A stretch of 64,000 bases of DNA from Rhodococcus rhodochrous (GCF_900187265.1 NZ_LT906450.1:3401444-3465443); one strand, 5' to 3'. Positions 16,970-26,147 are shown, numbered from the stretch's first letter. Notes: a model not told the origin generated them from the letters alone. A program made the numbers and translations.

Positions 16970-19459
16970 TCAGCCGACAACGAGCCTGTGCGCCTGCGCG
17001 ATCGCTTCCTCACGCGAGTGCACGCCCAGTTTCCTGTAGAGGGAACGCAATTGGGTCTTGACGGTGTTGAGGGTGACGAACTGTTCCTTGGCGATCGAGC
17101 TCGCGGTTCCGCCGGCGAGCAATGCCTCGAGGACCGCGCGCTCGCGCGGGGTCAGCCGTACGACGACACGGATCTCGCGGAAGACGCCGTACTCGGCCAT
17201 CGCCGAGTCGAGATCGATCGGCAGGTCGACCCCGAGCGACAGGATGTCGCGCACGGCCGAGGGCGGGACACCGACGAACGGCCGTGTCACCCCGGCATGT
17301 TCCGCCAGCACCACGGCCCGCTGGAGATGCCGTCGCGCATCGGTGCGGCGACCGAGTCGCAGCGACGCCACCGATCCGATCAGGGCGAGTTCCGCACCGA
17401 CGGCCGGACAGTGCTCACGGGCGGCATCCCCACGATGCACGATCACCTCCGCGCCTCCGGGATCGCCGCCGAGCAGACGCAATCGCGCACGGGCCGGAGC
17501 CGTGAGGGGGTGCGTCGAGCCGTCGAGCAGCTCGCGCGCCGCGCGGGCCTCGCCGAGCGCGAGGTGCAGGTCGGCACGCGCGGCATCGACCAACACCGCA
17601 GAGATACCGGTGAGGCGATGGGAGAAGTGCTGAAGTTCCGAATCGATGTACAGCAGGCCGTCGGCGGGCACACCGCTCAGCAGCGCCAGTCGCCCCCGCG
17701 CGTACATGACGGCCGCCCACAACTCTTCCGTGTGGCGGGGAGTGCCGAGTTCGGAGAGCGCGCGGAAGGCCGTGCCGGTGTCGAGCCTGTCGAGGGCCAC
17801 GAGCGCGGTGGCGACCAGGCCCGCCGTACGGACGAGGGCCTCGGCCTCTCCCATGATCGGCGGATGCCGGAGCTCCTCCTCGATCCACCGGGTCGCCTCG
17901 TGGGTCCGGCCCCGGAGGGCTTCGAGGAGCGCGAGTTTGCCCGCGGCCTCCCGCTCGACGAACACACCGCGTCCCGCCGTGTGGGCACGGCGCAGCATCG
18001 TTCCGGCATCGGTGGTGCGTCCGCCGAGGAGGTAGACGGTGCCGAAGTTGAGGTATTTCAGTCCGTGGGCGTGCCGGGTCGTGTCGTCCAGCGTCTCGAA
18101 ATCCGGCACGGGTTCGGTGGCCAGGCCGTCGCACACTTCCATCGCCTCGTCGTAGGCACCCTGCATCCGGAGACTTCCGAGGCGGAGGATCGTTTCGAAG
18201 GATTGCGGGAAGGCCCACTGCCCCGGCTCTCCCGCCTCGTTCCGGGCACGGGTGATCGTCCGCAGCGACGCGACGGTGCGATCGTTGGTCGCCATGTCGT
18301 CGGGGAGCAGCTCGAGCAGCACGATCCCCAGGGAGCGGAGCGATCCGCTTCCGTACAGTGCCACCCAGTTCTTCTCGACGATGTCGATCGCGCATCGCCA
18401 GTCGCGCCGCTCCACGGCATGTTCGAGCGCGATGTCCGGACGTGAGCGCTGCAACCAGTAGTCGATGAGAGCCGACCGCGCATCCCACAGTTCCTCGGGG
18501 TATTCGGCGCTGCCCACCCGCAGGAGTGATCTGCGGACGACCTCGGGATAGCACCAGGCGGTCTCGCCGTCCGTGGAGTCCTCGTCCGTCGAGCAGGCCT
18601 CGATCAGTCCCGACTCGGCCAGCGCGGTGAGGAAGGCGTCGCTGTCGTCGATGTGCGGTAGAGCCGAGATCGACGACTCCGTCACCGTGTTGGGTGCGGC
18701 GGAGACGAGGACCGAGCGGGAGGACAGTGCCAGTGAGGGATCCGCGGCCACGACATGCATGACGACGAGATCGACGGCCGAGTCGACCAGGACGTCGAGG
18801 GCGTCGGTGCCGTAGACCCGATCCGGCTTCTCGGCGCGCAGTGTCGCACACACCGCCGCGACGAATGCGGCGAATCCTTCGGTGCGGCGGGTGATCCACT
18901 CGATGGTGCGTTCGTCCCGCGCAAGTCCGAAGAGCCGGCACAGTGCAGCGGTCTCGTCCACAGTGAATGCCAGGTCGTCGTCGCCGACGATCGTCCTGCG
19001 CGGGTGTCCGTCGACGTGTTCGGCCCACGCCCCCGTGGCCCTGCTGGTGACCACGATCCGCACCTGTGGCCCGAGCCGCAGCAACTGCCCGACCCGGTCT
19101 TCGATCGCCTCGACCGACCGGACACCGTCGAGCACGAACATCACGGGCCGGGAGTGCCGGACCAGTATCGAACACAACGAGTCGAAGGAGCCTTCCGCCG
19201 CAACGGGTTCGTCGACTCCGAGGGAGGTACACAGCGACGATGCCACCGTCGCCCAGTAGGTCTCGGGTGTGACGTCGTGCGCGGGTTCGGGAATCACCAC
19301 CGGCGCCCACTCGGGGCACGGGTCGGTCGCCAACCACGTGTCGACGAGGGTCGTCTTGCCGGAGAAGGGGCCACCGACGATCACGGCGAGTTCGGAATGC
19401 GCGAACAGAACGGAGAACAATCGGCGACGGGACAAAGGCAGTGTTCTCGGCACGTCCAC
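16970..19459 (-). CDS. Large LuxR/MalT-type ATP-binding regulator
   Basis: Transcription factor of 829 residues. Near the N-terminus is a Walker A motif, VIVGGPFSGKTTLVDTW, of a STAND/AAA-type ATPase; LVVMFVLDGVRSVE-like Walker B follows (PVMFVLDG). The middle is alpha-helical and TPR-like (residues about 330-740), as in MalT, and the C-terminus holds a LuxR HTH: LTPRERAVLEALLAGGTASS then TLNTVKTQLRSLYRKLGVHS. Such proteins sense a ligand through the repeats and multimerise with ATP. GTG 19459 is preferred, with AAAGGG just upstream; the ORF extends 19 codons further. A terminator separates it from the glutamate decarboxylase gene upstream on the same strand, so it is probably transcribed alone. 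Its target may be the decarboxylase block; this is inference. Confidence 0.88.
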   Translation of the reverse strand: MDVPRTLPLSRRRLFSVLFAHSELAVIVGGPFSGKTTLVDTWLATDPCPEWAPVVIPEPAHDVTPETYWATVASSLCTSLGVDEPVAAEGSFDSLCSILVRHSRPVMFVLDGVRSVEAIEDRVGQLLRLGPQVRIVVTSRATGAWAEHVDGHPRRTIVGDDDLAFTVDETAALCRLFGLARDERTIEWITRRTEGFAAFVAAVCATLRAEKPDRVYGTDALDVLVDSAVDLVVMHVVAADPSLALSSRSVLVSAAPNTVTESSISALPHIDDSDAFLTALAESGLIEACSTDEDSTDGETAWCYPEVVRRSLLRVGSAEYPEELWDARSALIDYWLQRSRPDIALEHAVERRDWRCAIDIVEKNWVALYGSGSLRSLGIVLLELLPDDMATNDRTVASLRTITRARNEAGEPGQWAFPQSFETILRLGSLRMQGAYDEAMEVCDGLATEPVPDFETLDDTTRHAHGLKYLNFGTVYLLGGRTTDAGTMLRRAHTAGRGVFVEREAAGKLALLEALRGRTHEATRWIEEELRHPPIMGEAEALVRTAGLVATALVALDRLDTGTAFRALSELGTPRHTEELWAAVMYARGRLALLSGVPADGLLYIDSELQHFSHRLTGISAVLVDAARADLHLALGEARAARELLDGSTHPLTAPARARLRLLGGDPGGAEVIVHRGDAAREHCPAVGAELALIGSVASLRLGRRTDARRHLQRAVVLAEHAGVTRPFVGVPPSAVRDILSLGVDLPIDLDSAMAEYGVFREIRVVVRLTPRERAVLEALLAGGTASSIAKEQFVTLNTVKTQLRSLYRKLGVHSREEAIAQAHRLVVG

Positions 19460-19516
19460 TATCCCTTTCTCATCCGGGCAGCATCGTCCTCGAAACGGAC
19501 TCACAAATGTGTGCAA

Positions 19517-19522
19517 ATATTA
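19517..19522 (-). promoter_or_regulatory. Predicted -10 of the LuxR regulator gene
   Basis: TAATAT on the minus strand (19522-19517), in a locally AT-rich patch about 60 nt before the GTG. No good -35 was seen. Confidence 0.35.
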
Positions 19523-19634
19523 GCAGCCGGCGGGGGAAATGACGGATTTCGCCGGAATTCGGATTGCGCGTCAGAATCACATCGAAGTAATTCCGCACCT
19601 CCATTCACACGGTCCACGAACGGATCTCACGCCG

Positions 19635-19667
19635 GCGGGGGAGAAACTCGGTGAGCTTCTCCCCCGC
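19635..19667 (-). terminator. Terminator of the glutamate decarboxylase gene
   Basis: GCGGGGGAGAA (19635-19645) pairs over 11 bp with TTCTCCCCCGC (19657-19667); the loop can add a CTC/GAG pairing. It lies 12 nt after the decarboxylase stop and ahead of the LuxR gene on the same strand. Confidence 0.75.
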
Positions 19668-19678
19668 AGCGACTTCGT

Positions 19679-21058
19679 TCAGTGTGCGAATGCCTGGTCG
19701 GTGTGACCGCGACCGACACCCTTGCGGAGATATCCGACCACATCGGCGATGTCTTCACCGAGCTTGTGGGCGATGTCCCGACTGAAGCCCTCGCGAAGCA
19801 CGATTCGCAGGACCGCGACGTCCTCCGCGTCGGCCGGCATCGTGTAGGCCGGGACCTGGAATCCGCGGGCCCGCAATTCGTGGGAGATGTCGAACACCGT
19901 GAAGCCGGGGTCGCCCGTCACCTCGAAGGAGATGACCGGGATGGCGGAGCCGTCCGTGATGATCTCCATGTTCTCGATCTCGGAGATCTGCTTCGACAGC
20001 ATGAGCGCGGTGTCGCGCAGGCTCTCCATGATCTGCGTGTAGCCGGCGATACCGAGCCGGATGAAGTTGTAGTACTGACCGATGACCTGGTTGCCAGGAC
20101 GCGAGAAGTTCAGTGTGAACGTCGGCATGTCGCCACCGAGGTAGTTGACCCGGAAGACCAGGTCCTCGGGCAGATGTTCCTTCGAGCGCCAGACGACGAA
20201 ACCGATACCCGGATAGGTCATGCCGTACTTGTGACCACTGACGTTGATGGACACGACCCGCGGCACACGGAAGTCCCATTCGAGGTCCGGATGGAGGAAG
20301 GGCACCACGAAGCCACCGGAGGCGGCGTCGACGTGCAGCGGGACGTCCGGACCGCCGGAGGCCGCGAGCTCGTCGAGCGCGGCGGCGATCTCCGCCACCG
20401 GCTCGAGTTCACCGGTAAAGGTGGTGCCGAGGATCGCGACGACGCCGATGGTGTTCTCGTCGACCGCTTCACGGACCTGCTCGGGGGTGATGACGTAGCG
20501 GCCGGGCTCCATCGGCAGGTACTTCGGCTCGACGTCGAAGTAGCGGCAGAACTTCTCCCACACCACCTGCACGTTGCTGCCGAGCACGAGGTTCGGCTTC
20601 GACGCGTCCTTGCCGGCGGCCCTACGGGCCTCACGCCAGCGCCACTTGAGCGCGAGACCGCCGAGCATGACGGCCTCGGACGAACCGATCGTCGAGACGC
20701 CGGTGGCCGACGACGGATCGGCCGGATCGAGGTCTTCGGCGTGGAACAGGGCCGCGACCATGTTGACGCAGCGGGTCTCGATCTCCGCCGTGGCCGGATA
20801 CTCGTCCTTGTCGATCATGTTCTTGTCGAACGTCTCGGCCATGAGACGACCCGCCTGCGGATCCATCCACGTGGTGACGAAGGTCGCCAGGTTGAGCCGC
20901 GAGCTGCCGTCGAGCATCAGCTCGTCGTGGATGAACTGGTACGTCGCCTCCGGATCGGTCTCCGACTTGGGAAGTCGCAGAGCAGGAATCGGTTCGGTAC
21001 CGAGTCTGCCGGTGAAGGCAGGTGCGAGTGTCTCGGCTGGAGCATTGGACTCTGACAT
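19679..21058 (-). CDS. gad: Glutamate decarboxylase
   Basis: PLP enzyme converting glutamate to GABA and CO2 while consuming a proton. The 459 residues cover the whole GAD family: HDELMLDGSSRLNLATFVTTW, TGVSTIGSSEAVMLGGLALK, the PLP-ring Asp244 in HVDAASGGFV and Lys277 in SINVSGHKYGMTYPG, which forms the Schiff base. ATG 21058 has a strong GGAGGA site; the ORF extends 7 codons further. No glutamate/GABA antiporter (GadC) is encoded in the window, so a simple acid-resistance pair is not shown. It lies downstream of the YhgE/Pip gene with 67 nt between them, and a terminator follows it. GABA catabolism genes are also not seen here. Confidence 0.95.
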   Translation of the reverse strand: MSESNAPAETLAPAFTGRLGTEPIPALRLPKSETDPEATYQFIHDELMLDGSSRLNLATFVTTWMDPQAGRLMAETFDKNMIDKDEYPATAEIETRCVNMVAALFHAEDLDPADPSSATGVSTIGSSEAVMLGGLALKWRWREARRAAGKDASKPNLVLGSNVQVVWEKFCRYFDVEPKYLPMEPGRYVITPEQVREAVDENTIGVVAILGTTFTGELEPVAEIAAALDELAASGGPDVPLHVDAASGGFVVPFLHPDLEWDFRVPRVVSINVSGHKYGMTYPGIGFVVWRSKEHLPEDLVFRVNYLGGDMPTFTLNFSRPGNQVIGQYYNFIRLGIAGYTQIMESLRDTALMLSKQISEIENMEIITDGSAIPVISFEVTGDPGFTVFDISHELRARGFQVPAYTMPADAEDVAVLRIVLREGFSRDIAHKLGEDIADVVGYLRKGVGRGHTDQAFAH

Positions 21059-21125
21059 GGTTTCCTCCATTTCCCGCATCGAACACTCGTCGATCCGGTG
21101 ACATCAGGACATACGGGGGCGGCTC

Positions 21126-23111
21126 TCACACCTCGATCGGCGGGTACAGCCTCTCCATCGTGTAGCGGCGGTTCCGCCGGACCGACAGGGCACTCAGGGT
21201 CAACGATACGAGCAGGATTCCGGCCAGAACAGCGATTGCGATCCACAATCGCGAGTCGATGTTCTCGGCGACGGTGAGCTGTCGCAGGCCGTTGACGGTG
21301 TAGGTCATCGGGTCGAACGGATGGATGTACTGGAACGGCTTGGCGGTGGTCGGCACGGGGTAGATACCGCCGGCCGAGACCAGTTGCAGCATCAGGAAGG
21401 CCAACGTCACCACACGGCCGACAGCGACACCGAAGATCGCGTTGAACGCCTGGATCATGGCCAGATACGTCGCGGAGATCAACATCAGGAACAGGATCGT
21501 GCCCACCACGTGCTTCACGTCCAGGCCGACACCGAAATGGACGACCGTGTACATCACGATCACCTGCAGGATGCCCACCAGCAGAGCCGGCCAGTACGAC
21601 GCGAGAACCGTGCGGTAGGCGCCGAGTCCCACAACGGTCGGCCGCGACTGCAGCGGGGTGAGCAGCATCCAGGTGATGATGCCGCCGACAAACAGGGCGA
21701 GCGACAGGAAGAACGGCGCGAAACCGGTACCGAAAGTGGGTGCCTCGTTCGTGTAGTTCTGTTGCAGTGCAACCGGAGTCGACAATGTCTCGGCGGTGGC
21801 GGTGCGTTGTTCGTCGGTCCAGCTCGGCACCTGGGTGGCGCCTTGGCTCAGGGCCTGCGCGAGTTCCTGGGAACCCGACTGCAGCTCGACCATGCCCGAG
21901 GACAGCTCTCCTGCTCCGTCGGCCAACTGGAAACTGCCGTCGGTGAGTTGGACGAGACCCGAGTTCAGCGTGGCGGCACCGGAGCTCAGTTCGTTCACAC
22001 CGCTGCGGAGTTGGTTCACCTCCGCCGCCAGACCACCGCTCGACAACGTCGCCAGAGCGCCCTGCAGCGGACTGTTCGGATTGCCGAGTTGGTATTCGAG
22101 CTGTTCGGCGTCGGCCTGCAGACGCACGATCTCTGCGCGCAAGGCGTCGGCATCGGTGGCCGCCTGTTGTGCCGTCAGTGGCGTCAACGCGGTGATCGCC
22201 TGCTGCACGACCGGATCGGAGCTCTGGTTCAGGATGTCGACGACCTGCTGCACGGCCTGGTTCACCGTCGACTGCGTTGTCTGCGGCACCCGTGATTCGA
22301 GCGCGTCGAGCGAGGCCCGCAGCTCCGCCGCCTGCCCCGCGACACCCGAGAGGGCACCGCTGTCGAGCGCGCTGAGCAGCGGACCGGTCACGCCGTCGAT
22401 CGCAGTCGCCAGTTCGTTCGCGCCTGCTGCGAGCTGCGCCGATCCGTCCCGCGCCGTGACCATGTTCGTCGCGAGCTCCTGCGATCCCGAGGCGAGCTGG
22501 TCCGCACCGCTCTTGGCCGTGTCGATACCGTCGGCGAGCTGCCCGGCACCGTCGGCGGCCTGCTTCAGACCCGAGCCGGCGGTCTCGAGACCGGTGAGCA
22601 CGGTCCCGACGCCCTGGGCGCCGATCGTGGAGTTCACCTGTCCGATCACCTGTTCGGACGCGTCCTGCCCGATGATCGTCGCGAGATAGTTGTTCGCGTC
22701 GTTGAAGGTGAAGACCAGATTCGCCTTCTCGGGGTTGTCGCCGTTGGGGGATTCCACCGCTTCGGTGAAATTCTCCGGAATCGTGATGGTGTAGTAGTAC
22801 TTTCCGTCGGCCAGACCCGCGACGGCGTCCTCCTCCGACACCTCCGCCAGATCGAGCTGACCGGATGCGATGAGGGACTTCACGACCTGATCGCCGGCGT
22901 CGACCTGTTCCCCCGTCGACGAACGACCGGTGTCGTTGTTGACGATCGCCGCCGGGATCTTGTTCACCGCACCGAACGGGTTCCAGAAGGCCCACAGGTA
23001 CATGGCGCCGTACAGCAACGGCATGAGAATGATCGTCGCGATCGCGATGCGCGGCATCGTGCCGCGGAAGTATCGCTTCGAGTCGCTACCGAGAGAGACG
23101 CCTGCGAGCAC
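21126..23111 (-). CDS. YhgE/Pip family membrane protein
   Basis: Large membrane protein of 661 residues with the ABC-2-like YhgE/Pip architecture. One membrane helix near the N-terminus (about 20-42) precedes a long extracytoplasmic region (about 50-440) with YhgE features (IPAAIVNNDTG) and many repeats of the type LADGxxxLxxGxxELA, typical of an elongated helical stalk. Five to six further helices follow (about 460-640), including LALFVGGIITWMLLTPL, and a short basic C-terminus. GTG 23111 lies 4 nt after the stop of the ABC-like gene, with GAGGAAG upstream, so the two are translated together. Members include the lactococcal phage infection protein Pip and type VII secretion-related EsaA; the transported or exported substrate of this one is unknown. 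Confidence 0.88.
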   Translation of the reverse strand: MLAGVSLGSDSKRYFRGTMPRIAIATIILMPLLYGAMYLWAFWNPFGAVNKIPAAIVNNDTGRSSTGEQVDAGDQVVKSLIASGQLDLAEVSEEDAVAGLADGKYYYTITIPENFTEAVESPNGDNPEKANLVFTFNDANNYLATIIGQDASEQVIGQVNSTIGAQGVGTVLTGLETAGSGLKQAADGAGQLADGIDTAKSGADQLASGSQELATNMVTARDGSAQLAAGANELATAIDGVTGPLLSALDSGALSGVAGQAAELRASLDALESRVPQTTQSTVNQAVQQVVDILNQSSDPVVQQAITALTPLTAQQAATDADALRAEIVRLQADAEQLEYQLGNPNSPLQGALATLSSGGLAAEVNQLRSGVNELSSGAATLNSGLVQLTDGSFQLADGAGELSSGMVELQSGSQELAQALSQGATQVPSWTDEQRTATAETLSTPVALQQNYTNEAPTFGTGFAPFFLSLALFVGGIITWMLLTPLQSRPTVVGLGAYRTVLASYWPALLVGILQVIVMYTVVHFGVGLDVKHVVGTILFLMLISATYLAMIQAFNAIFGVAVGRVVTLAFLMLQLVSAGGIYPVPTTAKPFQYIHPFDPMTYTVNGLRQLTVAENIDSRLWIAIAVLAGILLVSLTLSALSVRRNRRYTMERLYPPIEV

Positions 23112-23114
23112 TCG

Positions 23115-23990
23115 TCACTTCCTCTTCGTCAGGACGCCGATGTCACCGGGTCCGAGCAGATCGTGCATGTCCACCACGGCCCGGACCCCGACGGCGGGAT
23201 CGACAGGGTTCACGTCGCCGATGATCACCGACTGGTTCTCACCGAGCGCGACGAGCCGGTCGAGCAGGGTGGCGCGTTCGACGTCGTCGGCGATCCTGTC
23301 GATCCGGCCCACCGCCAGCAGTGGCGGACGTCGGGTGTTGGCCACCGCGATCCGCAGCAGCAGTTGCTGGAGTTCGGGGAGATCGTCGACGAATGCCTCG
23401 AGCGGTGGCAGCGGCACCTCGCCGAAGATCTCCTCGCACATCTCGGCGACACCGTCCTCACGGACTCGCGGAACGAACTTGTACCACGGGGAATCCCACC
23501 GCTTCTGCTCGGTGACGATGTCGCGCACGGTGACCGACGGGCGCACCTCGTCGAGCTCGTTCATGCACGCGATCGCCGACCGCGCGATGATCTTCTGCGG
23601 TCTGCCCTCGCCGAGAACCGTCAGCGATCCCCGTGTCAGTCGCATGCGACCGCACAGGGCCATGAGCAACGCGGTCCGTGCGGCGCCGGCCTGCGCGGCC
23701 AGAACCGTCACTCCCCCGGCATCGAGATCCAGATCGAGAGGCCCGAAGACGTGCCCCCACGGTCCGTGGAGTTCGATCCCGCGCGCCGACACGAGCGTGC
23801 CCGGGGTCTCCCGGGCGACCGCCTGCTGCACGGCCGGTGCGCCGTACGGAGGGGTCTCGACATCGTCCGGTCCGGCTGGGCCCGCCGATGTTCCGCTGTA
23901 GTTTCCGTCCGCGACGAAGGGGTCCTCGAGTTGCTCGTCCGACAACTCGTCCCATGCTTCTGCGTCGCTGTGCTGTCCGTAGTGGGTCAC
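23115..23990 (-). CDS. Degenerate ABC-type ATP-binding protein, YhgE partner
   Basis: ABC ATPase-like protein of 291 residues with a 65-residue hydrophilic acidic head. The ABC fold is recognisable (RGIELHGPWGHVFGPLDLDL, AGGVTVLAAQ, LTRGSLTVLGEGRP, ELDEVRPSVTVRDIV), but the catalytic parts are damaged: the Walker A is AQAGAART (residues 99-106), with Arg105 for Lys and Ala for two glycines; the signature site reads LPELQQ rather than LSGGQ; the Walker B end is PLLAVGRIDRI, without the Asp-Glu pair. ATP hydrolysis is therefore doubtful. The coupled downstream YhgE/Pip protein is its natural partner, so it may act as a scaffold or nucleotide sensor. Relatives in actinobacteria often have GRT in place of GKT; this one goes further. 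Confidence 0.8.
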   Translation of the reverse strand: MTHYGQHSDAEAWDELSDEQLEDPFVADGNYSGTSAGPAGPDDVETPPYGAPAVQQAVARETPGTLVSARGIELHGPWGHVFGPLDLDLDAGGVTVLAAQAGAARTALLMALCGRMRLTRGSLTVLGEGRPQKIIARSAIACMNELDEVRPSVTVRDIVTEQKRWDSPWYKFVPRVREDGVAEMCEEIFGEVPLPPLEAFVDDLPELQQLLLRIAVANTRRPPLLAVGRIDRIADDVERATLLDRLVALGENQSVIIGDVNPVDPAVGVRAVVDMHDLLGPGDIGVLTKRK

Positions 23991-24048
23991 CGACCGTCCT
24001 TGCGCCGAACGAGTGGGGCGTCGTGTCGTGTCCGATGCGCGTCCACGA

Positions 24049-25350
24049 TCACAGGCTGTTCTTGACGACGTGGCCGTTCTTCACGATGACCGACAGGTTC
24101 TTTGCCGGATCGGCGATCAGGCTCAGATCCTCGAGCGGGTTGCCGTCCACGAGGAGCACATCGGCCCAGGCGCCCTTGTCGATCACGCCCCACCGGGCCT
24201 GCCGGTACGGATCGCGCTCGCCTGCGAGCCGGAACAGTTCGGCGTTGCCGGAGGTGAGCATCCGCAGCGCGTCGAGATTGCTGTAGTGGTCACCGAGCCG
24301 CGCGGCCATCTCGCTCTGCCGCGGGGCGATCTGCGGCTCGAGCAGCAGGTCGGTTCCCCATGCGGTCTTCACCCCGTGCTTCTGCGCCCACTCGTAGACG
24401 TGGTCGGTACCGGTGCAGATCTGCTTGTCCTTCTCCGCGCGATCCGGATCGGGATAGTGGTGGTCGCCGAGCGCGAAGGGCTGCATCGACAACCACACTT
24501 CCTTCTCCGCGAGCAGGGCGACGGTCTCCTCGTCGGCGAGGTGTCCGTGCTCGATCGACTTCACCCCGGCCGCGACCGCGCGGCGGATCCCGGTGACGTT
24601 GTAGACGTGGGTGGCCACGTAGGTGCCGTAGTCGGATGCGGCCTGGACGGCCGCACGCAGTTCCTTGTCGATGAACTGGACGGTGTACAGCGGGTCGTAC
24701 ATGGACGCCGCCCCACCGCCGACCATCAGCTTGATCTGCGATGCGCCCTTCTTGAGCTGCTCGCGCACGGCCGCGAGGACCCGGTCCTCACCGTCGGCGA
24801 CCCTCATGAAACCGATCTGTTCGGCGCGCGCCTGGTCTCCACCGAGGGCTGTGGGGCATTCGTAGACGAAGCCGAAGTCTCCGTGCCCGGAGGTCTGCGA
24901 GATCGCGGCCTGGGACGGGTAGATGCGCGGTCCGTCGAACAGCCCCCGGTCGATCACCGACTTGATGCTGCCGGTGTCGCCGGCCATGTCGCGGACGGCA
25001 GTGAAGCCGCGCAGCAGCATGTTCCGGGCCTCGGCGAGGCCGTTGAGCGCGATGTGCGCTTCGCTGCCCATCACCATGTCGATGTAGGAGTTCGCGTTGC
25101 CGACGAGGTGGACGTGCGCGTCGGACATGCCGGGCATGAGGACCCGCCCGCCGCCGTCGATCACTTCGGTTTCGCGACCGGGTTCGTCGCCGATCGGCGA
25201 TTCGGACACGGCGACGATGCGGTCTCCGTCGATCAGTACGTCGCCGGTGACGAGCTCTCCGGAAATTCCGTCGAAAACTCGCACATTACGAAAAAGAAGG
25301 CGATGAGTGGACTTACCGGTCTCCGTCATGGCCGGAACGCTAACGCGCAT
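24049..25350 (-). CDS. Amidohydrolase, imidazolonepropionase-like
   Basis: Metal-dependent hydrolase of 433 residues with the composite amidohydrolase layout: beta-sandwich segments at both ends (LLFRNVRVFDGISG; GAWADVLLVDGNPLEDL) around a TIM barrel. Metal-site residues are visible: His79/His81 in DAHVHLVG, Lys207 in SQIKLMVGGG (possible carboxylated Lys), His248 in VATHVYN, His268 in SIEHGHL and Asp334 in WGTDLL. Substrate is unknown; relatives include prolidase-type and aryldialkylphosphatase-like enzymes. ATG 25350 and ATG 25329 are both possible starts. It is the first gene of a same-strand run leading to the ABC-like, YhgE/Pip and glutamate decarboxylase genes, 58 nt upstream of the ABC-like gene. 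Confidence 0.88.
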   Translation of the reverse strand: MRVSVPAMTETGKSTHRLLFRNVRVFDGISGELVTGDVLIDGDRIVAVSESPIGDEPGRETEVIDGGGRVLMPGMSDAHVHLVGNANSYIDMVMGSEAHIALNGLAEARNMLLRGFTAVRDMAGDTGSIKSVIDRGLFDGPRIYPSQAAISQTSGHGDFGFVYECPTALGGDQARAEQIGFMRVADGEDRVLAAVREQLKKGASQIKLMVGGGAASMYDPLYTVQFIDKELRAAVQAASDYGTYVATHVYNVTGIRRAVAAGVKSIEHGHLADEETVALLAEKEVWLSMQPFALGDHHYPDPDRAEKDKQICTGTDHVYEWAQKHGVKTAWGTDLLLEPQIAPRQSEMAARLGDHYSNLDALRMLTSGNAELFRLAGERDPYRQARWGVIDKGAWADVLLVDGNPLEDLSLIADPAKNLSVIVKNGHVVKNSL

Positions 25351-25490
25351 CGAACAGGGCTTCCCGCCAACGAAAGAGTTTTCGTCTCATTTCACCCCGG
25401 CCGTTCACCCTTTTCGGAAACCGCCCTTGAACTGCACCTATCCGATCGGGTAGTTTCCTCCGAACACCCGCATATTTCCGGCCTCTGCCT

Positions 25491-25496
25491 TATACT
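25491..25496 (+). promoter_or_regulatory. Predicted -10 of a leaderless membrane-protein gene
   Basis: TATACT (25491-25496) is followed by six bases and then ATG 25503, so transcription should begin at the A of the start codon. No ribosome site is present. A second possible promoter, TTGAAC (25427-25432) with TAGTTT (25451-25456) at 18-bp spacing, lies upstream. Confidence 0.55.
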
Positions 25497-25502
25497 GCGC
25501 CA

Positions 25503-26144
25503 ATGCTGATTCACCCGACATTGCGCATGCAGTCCTGGGGATTCGTTATCGGGGCCGCCCTGTTCGCATTGGGATCGGCACCCGGAATTGCGACGATTCT
25601 CAGCACTGCCGGTGCAAATACTTCGTTCTTCGTGGGTTCCTGGTTCTTCACGGGTGCAGCATTCGTCCAACTGATGCTGAGTGGGCCGGCCACCGTCTCG
25701 GACAAGGGCAGCCCGGCGATCCGCGCCGACTGGCTCGCGTCGCTGATCCAGTTCATCGGTACGCTGCTGTTCAACGTCAGCACGGGGGCCGCACTGCATG
25801 CCCACACCGTCAAGGGCGAGATGCACCTGGTGTGGAACCCCAATCTCGAAGGCTCCCTGTGCTTCCTGGTGTCGAGCGCCATCGCGTGCGCGATCCTGTG
25901 GCGCTCCGGCTCGCATTGGGCGCCGCGCTCGAAGGATTGGATCAGCGGCTGGCTGAACATGCTCGGATCGATCGCTTTCGGGGTCTCCGCAGTCGGTGCG
26001 TTCGTCCTCGACGACGGAAACACTCTCGACCCGAGCCTGGCCAACGCCGGCACGTTCGTCGGCGCGATCTGCTTCCTCCTGGCCGCGGCCGTGTTCCTCG
26101 GCAGGCGCAACGCCGACGAACACGAATCCGCAACGGCCCCCTGA
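25503..26144 (+). CDS. Six-helix membrane protein of unknown function
   Basis: I do not recognise this 213-residue protein. It has six hydrophobic segments in three helix pairs: about residues 12-33, 42-60, 76-97, 115-131, 147-167 and 178-197, with short loops and a hydrophilic, acidic C-terminus (GRRNADEHESATAP). The loop between helices 3 and 4 (HAHTVKGEMHLVWNPN) and the one between 2 and 3 are the only sizeable soluble parts. The start is set by the TATACT box directly before it, suggesting a leaderless message. It is divergent from the amidohydrolase block, and the region before it is less GC-rich than its surroundings. A role linked to that block is possible but not shown. Confidence 0.75.
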   Translation: MLIHPTLRMQSWGFVIGAALFALGSAPGIATILSTAGANTSFFVGSWFFTGAAFVQLMLSGPATVSDKGSPAIRADWLASLIQFIGTLLFNVSTGAALHAHTVKGEMHLVWNPNLEGSLCFLVSSAIACAILWRSGSHWAPRSKDWISGWLNMLGSIAFGVSAVGAFVLDDGNTLDPSLANAGTFVGAICFLLAAAVFLGRRNADEHESATAP

Positions 26145-26147
26145 GAA

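Noticed and set aside
21126-23111. Repeats in the YhgE/Pip gene as a possible DNA repeat array
   Set aside because: The periodicity is in the protein (coiled-coil type LADG/LASG units) and the DNA copies differ; it is a structural stalk, not a repeat element.
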